DNA from: DAOTKC01 sp035449045
Lineage (GTDB): Bacteria; Bacillota; Clostridia; Christensenellales; CAG-917
Direction: 5' to 3'
Length of the DNA: 24,975 nucleotides
Assembly: GCA_035449045.1 (NCBI GenBank)
Contig: DAOTKC010000022.1
Location: 1 to 24,975 of the forward strand
Positions within the stretch are counted from its first letter, which is position 1, and each line of letters opens with the position of its first letter. Below the pieces are notes generated by a model, which saw nothing but the letters and a program-made list of their open reading frames with translations, had not been told where the DNA came from and did no database searches. A program made the translations under genes and the position numbers. Of the stretch, positions 8,945 through 16,582 are shown in pieces.

Positions 8945-11900
8945 TTATTCGGGGTCGTCGTCGCTTAAGATTTCTTTGTTTTTCGAGATGAGCTCGCCGC
9001 CGTATTCCAGCTGACGCTTCTTGTTGGCGATGAAAGCGAAGACGAATGCGCCGATTAGAACGAATCCCGCGCCGCCGCCCACGGCAATCCACACCCAGAA
9101 CGCCGTCGCCTTTTCGACTATGGCGAAGGTGCCGAGTTCATCGGTCATAAAGACGGCGTAGCCGCGCTCGAACACGGCGTCGATTTCGGTCACCGTGCCG
9201 TCCTCGTTATAGCGCATCAGCATAGCCTTGCTTGTGTCAATGCCGTCGGGAATTCTGAGCGTGACCACTATTCCGCCGCCGGGAAGCGCGGTGCGGCTGA
9301 CGCCCTGCTCGTCGATTAAGAGATTGGCGGAGATGACGGCCAAAAGGTTGTAGCCGCCGCCCACCGCGCTCTTGGCTTGCGCCCATATGACGCGGTCGTC
9401 GGGATCCTCGGCGGGCTTGTTGTTCTTGGACACTATGGTGTGGTAGGAGAGATAAGCCTGCGAATCGAGGATGGTGCCGCTGTCGACGGGAGTGACGGTA
9501 ACTTCTTTTTCGGGCGTTTCGAGCTGCTTGGCGCCTATCGTCAGAATGCCCTTGCCGCCCGCCAGCGTATAGTTGGGATTGCCCGATATTATGTTGAACT
9601 CATAGAGGCCGGCCGCCGTCGGCACGTTGCCCGTGGGAAGCGCGACGCCCGTCGCCTTGTCGGTGTATTTGACGCTGGCATTGACAATGTCGGTCAGATT
9701 TTCGTTGGACAGCGCGAACTCGACGCCGTTGCCGTCGGGGTCGCCCTCGACGTAGGTCTGCTTGATGACGATGACGCCCACCGTGACCTTGAGGATTGTC
9801 AGCTTGACGAGGGATGTGCGCTCGGGGTTATAGTTGCTGTTGCCCGCCGTCGAGGCGTAGTAGTAATAAGTTCCCGCATTGGCAGGCGCGCCCGCCATCA
9901 GGCTTCCTTCGTTGTCCTTGTCGGTGTAGTAGTGGTAGGCTACCGGCAAGTCGTAGGGATAGACATCGGCTATGCCGCTTATCGCGCTGCCCATGTAAAC
10001 GGTGGTGATGGTGCGCGCCGTAATTACGGGCGTCGCTTTCTCAATTTTCAGCGTGGCGGTATAGGTGCGCGAGGTGTAGTTGGGGTTGTCGAGCCGCGCA
10101 GTGATGGTGTAGGTGCCGGCATTGACCAGCATACGCGGCGTGCTGTAAGTCTTAAGCGTGCCTTCGATGGTGTCGGAGTAAGTCACCACGGTGCCCGCGG
10201 GAAGCGCGTTGCCCTGCGTGATGTCGAGTTTTTTACCCGTGCCGTCGTAGACCGCCGTCAAGCTGTTGAAAGTTATTCCGCCGAAGGTAGCGCGGACAAT
10301 GGTGAGCTTGGCGACGGCGAGCGGAGTGTTGGTGATGTCGTAGTAATTGCCGTTGCTATACCACTTCATGACGTAGTTTCTGGCATAGCCGCCCGACACC
10401 GTAATGTCGTAGTCGCTGCCTATCGGCGAGTTGGGGCCGGCCGCCGAAGTGACGGTGGGCGCCACGAAATAGGACGAAGGCAGGTTTGCGTTGTCGGTGC
10501 CCAGCCATCCCGAATAGATGATGGGGAAAGCGGGATTGGCGACGCCGAACGGCCTGGACGCGTCGGCAATGCTGATGTAGAGTGTCGCCTTGGTAATCCT
10601 GTAAGTGCCCGGGACGTAGTTGAAGCTGTAGTTGGCGGCGGCGGCGTTCTTAACATAGATGACGTAGCCGCCTATCGCGCCGCCGGGCAGTTCGATGACG
10701 TCGGCAAAGGCATTGTTATTGTTGCTGCACTCCGTCGTCGCCTCCTTGAAGCCGAGGATGGCGGCGCGCGAAGCCGGCGTGGCGAAGCTTTCGGTGGTCA
10801 GGTTGGCCGAATAGCCCGAGAGCAGATTGCCGAACCCCAAGGCCTCGGCGTAAGCGGGCGTATAGGAGTTGAAAGCCGCCTCGCCTATATTGTAATATTG
10901 GACGCCGGGCTCGGTGTAGGAGACCGTCATTCTGGAGACGTCGAAGGAGCCGTAGTTGTCGGAGACGTCGTTGGCGGTCGCCGTCACGGTAAGCTTGGTG
11001 ATGACGCCCTGAGCCGGCACATAAAGGTTGGAATTGACGTAATTTCTGTTGACGCCGTCGCGGACGTAATAGACCGCGCCCGCCGCAAATTCGGTAAGGC
11101 CGTGCTGAGGCTCGTATTGATAGCAGTTTCGCGCCGCGTTGAAGACGAGCAGATAGTAGAGCGTGTCGGGGTCGAAGAGCTCGGCGCCGTCCACCTGCCG
11201 CATATTGTAGACCTCGGCCTTGAAATACATCTTGACTTCGACGCCGCCCGAGGGGTTGACGTTGGGCTGGGCGAAGTAGACCTTGGGCGCGAATATGCCG
11301 CTGCCCGCTATCACTTCGTAATATTCGTAGTCGATGTCAATCGAATAGGCGTTGGTGCCGGGTATCGCCGTTTCAAAGGATGTGACGTTGCTCAGCTTGA
11401 AGCCGTATTTCCCGGGCAGTATCGATGTTGTGCCGTCATAGGGCTTGCTGTCGGCCCAGACGGAGACGGAGAGTGGCCGCGCCGAGATCGAGTTGGATGT
11501 GTCGAGCTCGCCGGGCGCGGTAACGGCAAAGGCGCAGACTCTGCCCTGTCCGTCTTTCCAGACAAAGCCGGGAACCAGCTTGAAGATGTAGTTGCGGCTG
11601 TCGCGTCCCGTCAGGTTGAGGCCTACCAGCATGCCGTAATATCCGGTTTCGGCAAAATCGCGGGCGTCGCTGCCGTCGGCGTAGGTCAGCCGCGCATTGC
11701 CCGATGCCACCGCCGAGCAGATGTCGCCCGCAAGCACGCCGCTTATGATGACGTCCTCGACGGCGGTTTCGGCCGTGCCGTTGTAAACTTTATCGGCGAC
11801 CGACGCTCTCACTATATCGAGCTCAATGGGAAGTATGTTGCCCTTGACTGTGATGTTGACGGTTTCGTCGGTGAGGTAGTTGGTGCGGTTGGCGCCGGAC

Positions 11901-14900
11901 AGCGCATTGATGCTTATCCTGACGTTAATATTGTCGCCGGCGTAGGTCTGGTTGTAGACGACGCGGTAAGACGCCGCCACTTCGTCACCGGCGTAGATGC
12001 CCGAGAGGATGGTGTCGGAAGTGGTGTAAATTCCGCCGAACATCGCGCCGAGCCCCGAAAGCGCCGAGGCGGGTGCAATCGCCATGAAGTCGTCGTAGTC
12101 GGAAGCGGTGAAGTCCTTCAAAAGCGTGTAGAGCGGATGCGTCACGAAGTCGCCGTTGGCGTCGAGGTTCTCGTAGTCGATGACATAGAGGCCGTAAAGC
12201 GGTGTGAAGCCCGACATATTTTGTGCGGCCGCAATGAACTCGGCGTAGTTGGTCGCCCCCGCGAAGTAGGCGCGGAGCGCGTTGTAATACTCGGTCGCCT
12301 GCGCGCTCACCGCCTTGAAGACCATTTCGCCGGCGTCGTTTTTGTCGTAGACCTTATTCTTGATGTAAACGTTGGCGGCGTTGAGCGAGACTTTCTTGGG
12401 ATTGATGTAGGCGGAGAGGTTGGCCGTCTTGTTGTAGACGTAGTTGTTGATTTCCTGCCCCGACGTCTTAAAGTAGAGCGTTTCCGCCGAGTAGGCGGCG
12501 TAGCTGTAATCGGTGACGGGAACGTAATTTTTGTTGACTACGCGGTAGAGCTTGTAGAGCTCGTTGCCGAAAGCCGCCTTGAACTCCGCCTCGTTAAAGG
12601 CGAGCGCCGTTCCGTCGGGCATAATGACGGCGTATGTCGAGGTTGCCGCGGAATAGGTGTAAGGCGCGTAGCCGGCGTAATAGCAGTAGTAAACCGAGTC
12701 GGCGGGCGACTGGCGGAAGTCGGTGTCGTCGTAAGGCACGAATACGTTGACAAGGCGGTAATAAACCGGCTTGTCGCCCCTTATCGGCTCGGACTTGTCG
12801 CGGACGACGAAGGCTCCGCCGCGGTAGAAATAAAGCTCTGTGCCCTTCTCTAAGCATTCGCTGACGGTGTTACCGTCGGCTTCGGCGTAATATTCCGATT
12901 TAAAGACGTAGAAGTTGGCGCCCGCAATCGGCGTTTCGCCTTCGGCAATCGGGCGGTAGTAGCGCTTGAAACCGACGTAGTCACTCGCACCGTCGGTCAG
13001 CAGTGTGTTGTAAGCCGCGCCCGAAAGAATCTCGGTGCGTATGTTGATGTATTTGTAAAGCAGAATGTCGGAGAGCAGCACCTCGCGCGTCGTGACGTTG
13101 CCTATGCTGTTTATGGCGACGTCCTTGGACGTAAACCTTGCCGTCGCGGCATCCATATCCATTCTGAAGGCGTCGTAGCCCTGCCCCACCACGTTGCTGA
13201 AGGAGGTGACAAGGTCGCTGCCGGGAACGAGCGAAGCGTTGGTGGTGGCGTCGTAGGTCTTGCTTTCGATGTTGGCGGTGACCTCCAGCGTCACAGGCGT
13301 GATTTCGGCTTTCATTCTCGCCGTCACGGGATAGTCGAGCTCGTTAGCCGTGCGCGTGAAGACACCGCAGTGGCGGTAGTAAACGGCCAGCCCGTCGTGT
13401 TCGGGATTTTCGGCGTCGTAAGGCACGTAAAGGTTGCGCTCGAAGTAGTAGACAGGCAGCACACCCAGCACATAGGGCACGTAGTCATCGCCCTCTTTGT
13501 TGTAGAGATAAAGCCCGCGCGACATATCCTCGTTGGTGGTGTCGCGGTAGCCCGTGAATATGACGTAGAGTTCCTCGCCCGCGGCGAGCTCGGCATCGGT
13601 GGCGACGGTGTAGTAGACCGAGGGGAAGCTGGCGTAGTAGACCTTGTAGCCGCCTATCGCGGTAGTGTCGCCGTAAATGGCGCCGTGCACCGCGCGGTCG
13701 TAGCGCACCATGCCGTCGCTTCTCGTGAAGTAGGCGAACTCGGCGCCGTCCATGACTATGGCGCCGTCCTGAACGGGATCGGGCTCGTAGTCGCCGAGGT
13801 TCATATAGTAGTTCTCGTTTCTATACCTTGCCTGCGACTGCGGCTGAGTGGTGTAGGGTATCCATTCCCCGCTGTCGTAGACGAAGAGGTTTTGGTTGGC
13901 GGAAAGCTGCTGCGGCGTGGGCACCGAATAATAGACGCTGTAACGGATATAGACGTTTTCGCGCGCCTTGAGTTGGTTCTCGGTGGCGCCCGGCATAAAG
14001 CTTTCGCCCGTCGCGACGTAGAGGTTGACGCCCTCGGTGACCTGCCACTCGGTGACGATTGAATAAGTCACTTTATTGTGCTTATAGAGCGGAGTGTAGC
14101 CGATAAGCTCGGGCGTGCCCGGGATATATTGGACATACTCGCCGTTGTAAATCACGTAGAGGTTGTCGGTGTCCGCCTCCATCTCGGGCGTCAGCGTGTC
14201 GGTGTAGTCGTTGGCCTGAACGTAGGGCTGCCATGAGTATTCGATGCTGCGGTGATAGAGCTCGTGGAGGACGCAGTAGTAGATGTCGCGCCCGCCGTGC
14301 TGAGCCGGAACGTAGGGAACGAAGATATTGTCAATCAGCACGTAGAGGTTGAGACCGGCGAGAATTTGCGCCTGCGTCGCAAGCGTCTTTATGGCGTAAA
14401 GGCCGGCGTTGTCGGTAATCTTGATATAGTCGTCGCCCGACTTTCTGTAAATTTCGTCGAGAGCGGCAATCTGCTCCGCCGTCGGCGTCTTATAAACTGA
14501 GGAATATTCCCAAGTGTAGAGGTCGTCGCCGTGCAGTTCGCCGTTGTCGGCTATGACATAGTCATAGTCCTTGAGCACAAGGCTGTAATTGCCCTTGTCG
14601 GCGCCGGTAAGAAGGAACTTGCGGCCGTTGGAAAGCGTCTCAAGTATGGCGGTGTGGAAGCCGACGTCGGAGGTTATAGTGGCGATGCCGAATTCGTCGA
14701 TGTCGGCAAAGACGCCGGCGAAGGTGATTCCGACCTGCTCGTAAATATAGCTGCCGTCGGGCTGCAGGTAGCAGATGATGTTGCCGAGGTTGTAGTTGAA
14801 CTGCGCCGTCGGCGTGGCGTCGTAGACCTTGTTGATTGCGGCGAACACCGAAAGATAGAGGTCGCGGTATTGTATGACGCCGGTAATTCCGTTGGTGAGA

Positions 14901-16453
14901 TAGACTTCAATGTAGTTGTCGCTCACCGTGAAATACTCGCCTTCGTCAAGGTGGAAGGTGCCCACCGTGAAGTTGACGGCGGCGCGCGGCAAATCAATCC
15001 TGATGTAGACAGTGGCGCGGGCGCTGTAATTGACGTTCTTGCTTTGGTAGTTGACGGTGAAATTCATGCCGTAGCCCGTCACCGAAGCGTTGTCCTGCAC
15101 CACTTTTTGGACGAATCTGGGAATGCCGATTTCGTAGTAAGTGTAGATGCCGTCCTGCACCGAAACTATCTCGGCCGTGGTCGTGCCGTCGTATTGGCGC
15201 GGCTTGAGCTTGATGGCGCTCTTGTCGAAGCCTATCGGATAGCGGTCTATCTCGATGGGATTGCCGAAGTTATCGAGCGACTTGTAGAAGCGCGGCAGCG
15301 GGCCGGGCGAAGCCGAGTTGATGATTTGGACGCCGCTTCCTTCGTAGTAGATGAGGTCGTAGTAGCGGCTCTGGTCGGCGGCGGTGTAGTCCAGCCCGAT
15401 ATAGCTGAATATCGCCTCGGTTATGCCCGCATCACTGGAGGCGTAACGCGCCTGGAAAGTGATTGTCACCGAGTCGGAGCCGACGAGGTCGAAGTTGGTG
15501 TAAACGACGCCGGCGTCTCCATCTAAAACGATGTCGGTGCCGTCGTAGACCTTGCCGTAAACGTAGAAATTGGCGTCGCTAATCGCGAGCTGCTTTTTGG
15601 TGATTTCAAAGAACACCGTGGTGCCGCCTATGACTCCCAGATTGGTGAAGGTCGGCTGATAGTTGGACGACACGGTATAGGGCACGGTGTTGTGGATGGG
15701 ATAGTAGCCGGGAATGGCGTTGCGGTTGTTGTAAATATAGTTGATGTTGTCGAAGTATTCGTAGGCGCCCGTCGACATCACGATGCATTTCTCGTCGTTG
15801 TCGGCAATCAGGACCTGCCCGTTGTAGGCGACCGAGGTATAGGCACCGGTAGGCGCCCAGTTGCCTCTGCCGGTCGGGCGTATAACGGGCGTGAAGTCGC
15901 CGTATTGCTTGGTGAGAATGCTGTTTTCGTTGTCGATGTAAATGTTTACCGGACGCTTGGTGATGGTGAAGTAGAAGGGATTTATCGTCAGAATGAAGTT
16001 GGGGCTTTCGGCGATATCGGTATCGCTTCTGGTGCATCTCACCGAGCCCTTGGAAACGAGATAGCTTCCCACGTCCTCTTTGGCGGCGCGGGAGAAGGTG
16101 CCGAAGATGTGGACGGAGTTGAGCAGCGTGGTGACGTCGGCGGGATTGGCGGCGCCGATGACGACGGAGAAGTTCAAGCCGATAATGGGCGAGCCGATGA
16201 GAACGGGATTGCCCATTCCGCTCCTGAGCTGGAAGAGGTTGGCGTCGTCGAGGGTGCCGTAAACCTTGGTGAAGCGCGCGGCGGCCGCCGTCATGGTGAT
16301 GGGAATGGGTGTAATCGTCAGGCGGCTGGGCGCGTAGTTGATGGTGTAGTTGGTAAGGCTCAGCGCCACTCCGCCCTGCGAATACTGCGCCGTGATGGCG
16401 TTTTCGTAGACGCCGGCGTCGGCATACCTGCTGATTTGCTGGCCGTTATACAT
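8945..16453 (-). CDS. C-terminal half of giant MBG/YDG surface protein, membrane-anchored
   Basis: This frame runs from the first ATG after an in-frame TAG to TAA at 8947-8945, 2,502 residues. Repeat cores include 'TKVYGTLDD' near residue 64, 'KVYDGTDIV' near 300, 'QYDGTTTAE' near 420, 'KVYDATPTA' near 544, 'KTYDATTNA' near 1065, 'KPYDGTTSI' near 1669 and 'FGVANPAFP' near 1963. Two Tyr-rich inserts lie at about 645-1045 and 1155-1338. A juxtamembrane beta domain, a membrane helix at about 2452-2476 and a tail ending in DDDPE complete it. It is unlikely to be an independent gene: ATG 16453 has no good Shine-Dalgarno and no signal peptide follows, although the protein has an extracellular architecture. 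The frame is also open and meaningful back to the TAG at 16580. I infer it is the C-terminal half of the upstream frame. Translation of the ATG-started product as such is doubtful. Confidence 0.88.
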   Translation of the reverse strand: MYNGQQISRYADAGVYENAITAQYSQGGVALSLTNYTINYAPSRLTITPIPITMTAAAARFTKVYGTLDDANLFQLRSGMGNPVLIGSPIIGLNFSVVIGAANPADVTTLLNSVHIFGTFSRAAKEDVGSYLVSKGSVRCTRSDTDIAESPNFILTINPFYFTITKRPVNIYIDNENSILTKQYGDFTPVIRPTGRGNWAPTGAYTSVAYNGQVLIADNDEKCIVMSTGAYEYFDNINYIYNNRNAIPGYYPIHNTVPYTVSSNYQPTFTNLGVIGGTTVFFEITKKQLAISDANFYVYGKVYDGTDIVLDGDAGVVYTNFDLVGSDSVTITFQARYASSDAGITEAIFSYIGLDYTAADQSRYYDLIYYEGSGVQIINSASPGPLPRFYKSLDNFGNPIEIDRYPIGFDKSAIKLKPRQYDGTTTAEIVSVQDGIYTYYEIGIPRFVQKVVQDNASVTGYGMNFTVNYQSKNVNYSARATVYIRIDLPRAAVNFTVGTFHLDEGEYFTVSDNYIEVYLTNGITGVIQYRDLYLSVFAAINKVYDATPTAQFNYNLGNIICYLQPDGSYIYEQVGITFAGVFADIDEFGIATITSDVGFHTAILETLSNGRKFLLTGADKGNYSLVLKDYDYVIADNGELHGDDLYTWEYSSVYKTPTAEQIAALDEIYRKSGDDYIKITDNAGLYAIKTLATQAQILAGLNLYVLIDNIFVPYVPAQHGGRDIYYCVLHELYHRSIEYSWQPYVQANDYTDTLTPEMEADTDNLYVIYNGEYVQYIPGTPELIGYTPLYKHNKVTYSIVTEWQVTEGVNLYVATGESFMPGATENQLKARENVYIRYSVYYSVPTPQQLSANQNLFVYDSGEWIPYTTQPQSQARYRNENYYMNLGDYEPDPVQDGAIVMDGAEFAYFTRSDGMVRYDRAVHGAIYGDTTAIGGYKVYYASFPSVYYTVATDAELAAGEELYVIFTGYRDTTNEDMSRGLYLYNKEGDDYVPYVLGVLPVYYFERNLYVPYDAENPEHDGLAVYYRHCGVFTRTANELDYPVTARMKAEITPVTLEVTANIESKTYDATTNASLVPGSDLVTSFSNVVGQGYDAFRMDMDAATARFTSKDVAINSIGNVTTREVLLSDILLYKYINIRTEILSGAAYNTLLTDGASDYVGFKRYYRPIAEGETPIAGANFYVFKSEYYAEADGNTVSECLEKGTELYFYRGGAFVVRDKSEPIRGDKPVYYRLVNVFVPYDDTDFRQSPADSVYYCYYAGYAPYTYSAATSTYAVIMPDGTALAFNEAEFKAAFGNELYKLYRVVNKNYVPVTDYSYAAYSAETLYFKTSGQEINNYVYNKTANLSAYINPKKVSLNAANVYIKNKVYDKNDAGEMVFKAVSAQATEYYNALRAYFAGATNYAEFIAAAQNMSGFTPLYGLYVIDYENLDANGDFVTHPLYTLLKDFTASDYDDFMAIAPASALSGLGAMFGGIYTTSDTILSGIYAGDEVAASYRVVYNQTYAGDNINVRISINALSGANRTNYLTDETVNITVKGNILPIELDIVRASVADKVYNGTAETAVEDVIISGVLAGDICSAVASGNARLTYADGSDARDFAETGYYGMLVGLNLTGRDSRNYIFKLVPGFVWKDGQGRVCAFAVTAPGELDTSNSISARPLSVSVWADSKPYDGTTSILPGKYGFKLSNVTSFETAIPGTNAYSIDIDYEYYEVIAGSGIFAPKVYFAQPNVNPSGGVEVKMYFKAEVYNMRQVDGAELFDPDTLYYLLVFNAARNCYQYEPQHGLTEFAAGAVYYVRDGVNRNYVNSNLYVPAQGVITKLTVTATANDVSDNYGSFDVSRMTVSYTEPGVQYYNIGEAAFNSYTPAYAEALGFGNLLSGYSANLTTESFATPASRAAILGFKEATTECSNNNNAFADVIELPGGAIGGYVIYVKNAAAANYSFNYVPGTYRITKATLYISIADASRPFGVANPAFPIIYSGWLGTDNANLPSSYFVAPTVTSAAGPNSPIGSDYDITVSGGYARNYVMKWYSNGNYYDITNTPLAVAKLTIVRATFGGITFNSLTAVYDGTGKKLDITQGNALPAGTVVTYSDTIEGTLKTYSTPRMLVNAGTYTITARLDNPNYTSRTYTATLKIEKATPVITARTITTVYMGSAISGIADVYPYDLPVAYHYYTDKDNEGSLMAGAPANAGTYYYYASTAGNSNYNPERTSLVKLTILKVTVGVIVIKQTYVEGDPDGNGVEFALSNENLTDIVNASVKYTDKATGVALPTGNVPTAAGLYEFNIISGNPNYTLAGGKGILTIGAKQLETPEKEVTVTPVDSGTILDSQAYLSYHTIVSKNNKPAEDPDDRVIWAQAKSAVGGGYNLLAVISANLLIDEQGVSRTALPGGGIVVTLRIPDGIDTSKAMLMRYNEDGTVTEIDAVFERGYAVFMTDELGTFAIVEKATAFWVWIAVGGGAGFVLIGAFVFAFIANKKRQLEYGGELISKNKEILSDDDPE
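9027..9100 (-). other. C-terminal transmembrane anchor
   Basis: The segment begins FWVWIAVGGGAGFVLIGAFV and is about 25 hydrophobic residues long. It is followed directly by Asn-Lys-Lys-Arg and an about 20-residue charged tail ending at the TAA. The positive cluster after the helix is a stop-transfer signal, placing the repeats outside and the tail inside the cell. No LPxTG-type sortase motif precedes it, so retention is by the membrane helix itself. Confidence 0.9.
9110..9400 (-). other. Juxtamembrane beta domain
   Basis: The segment contains 'GGGIVVTLRIPDGIDTSKA', then 'MLMRYNEDGTVTEIDAVFE' and 'GYAVFMTDELGTFAIVEKA'. This matches the general pattern of a small beta domain often found just before the anchor of Firmicutes surface proteins (VTLxIPxG...DGxVxxxxxxxxxGYxxFxTxxxxxFAIVE). 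I know the pattern but not a secure domain name. It supports a Gram-positive origin and marks a genuine, intact C-terminus. Confidence 0.6.
12440..12990 (-). repeat. Tyr-rich insert with short 'LYV...YVPY' repeats (second block)
   Basis: A second run of the same degenerate unit lies just before the 'NKVYDKNDAG' core. It contains GANFYVFKSEYYA, TELYFYRGGAFVVR, VYYRLVNVFVPYDD, VYYCYYAGYAPYTY, NELYKLYRVVNKNYVPV and ETLYFKTSG. Spacing is about 20-35 residues. Its presence twice in this half of the protein shows that it is a module and not random Tyr-rich sequence. Confidence 0.65.
13320..14520 (-). repeat. Tyr-rich insert with short 'NLYV...YVPY' repeats (large block)
   Basis: About 400 residues inserted between two YDG cores (near 14825 and 13260) are built of a degenerate unit of about 22 residues or more. 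The pattern is [T/P]TxxQ[L/I]xAxxN[L/V][Y/F]VxxxGx[Y/F/W][V/I]PY. Copies include NLYVLIDNIFVPY (about 14310-14350), NLYVIYNGEYVQY (14125-14165), NLYVATGESFMPG (13990-14030), NVYIRYSVYYSV (13920-13960), NLFVYDSGEWIPY (13855-13895) and ELYVIFTGYRDT (13540-13575). The block is clearly distinct from MBG/YDG. Its function is unknown. Confidence 0.75.
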
Positions 16454-16582
16454 GTAGTTAATCTTCAGCGTGTAGCCGGTAAGAAGCGCGGTGATTATCT
16501 GCTGGTCGTTTCTATATTGCGTTTCGGGATAAGTGATGCCGCCCGCCGAAGTGTAGGCTATTGTCTTGAAGCCCGATATCTA
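16454..16582 (-). other. In-frame TAG and open linking segment joining the two halves
   Basis: The upstream frame ends 'FYAANPETLSV' then TAG (16582-16580). The same frame continues ISGFKTIAYTSAGG... without another stop to the ATG at 16453. Read through, the text is 'NPETLSV-x-ISGF'. That is the normal MBG core, as in 'MPALSYTATGF' and 'DPVIGWTASGF' elsewhere in the window, with x at a strand position occupied by T, N, S, I or K in other copies. The domain is complete only if both sides are joined, ending in 'RLTITPIPIT'. Both frames share codon phase (positions equal 1 modulo 3), so no frameshift is needed. Confidence 0.85.

Larger units (their letters stand above)
9500..16579 (-). repeat. 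MBG/YDG protein-repeat array, downstream half of the upstream gene
   Basis: YDG and MBG cores recur at about 16265, 15915, 15555, 15195, 14825, 13260, 12355, 11800, 11450, 10955, 10565, 10255 and 10005. They are joined by linkers such as 'ITKRPV', 'ITKKQL' and 'ITPIPI'. The array is interrupted by the two Tyr-rich blocks. Units are diverged from each other and from the other gene's units. Confidence 0.85.

Noticed and set aside
9377..12853. A plus-strand open frame of 1,158 codons, which could look like an overlapping gene
   Set aside because: It is exactly codon-aligned opposite the minus-strand surface-protein gene. Plus-strand stops there would require TTA, CTA or TCA codons in that gene, which its GC-rich codon use avoids. 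The translation is low-complexity Val/Arg/Gly/Asp-rich with no domain, signal or ribosome binding site.
16580..16582. General reassignment of TAG to an amino acid
   Set aside because: Only one in-frame TAG is seen across more than 8,000 codons of the two genes. A recoded genome would be expected to show several.
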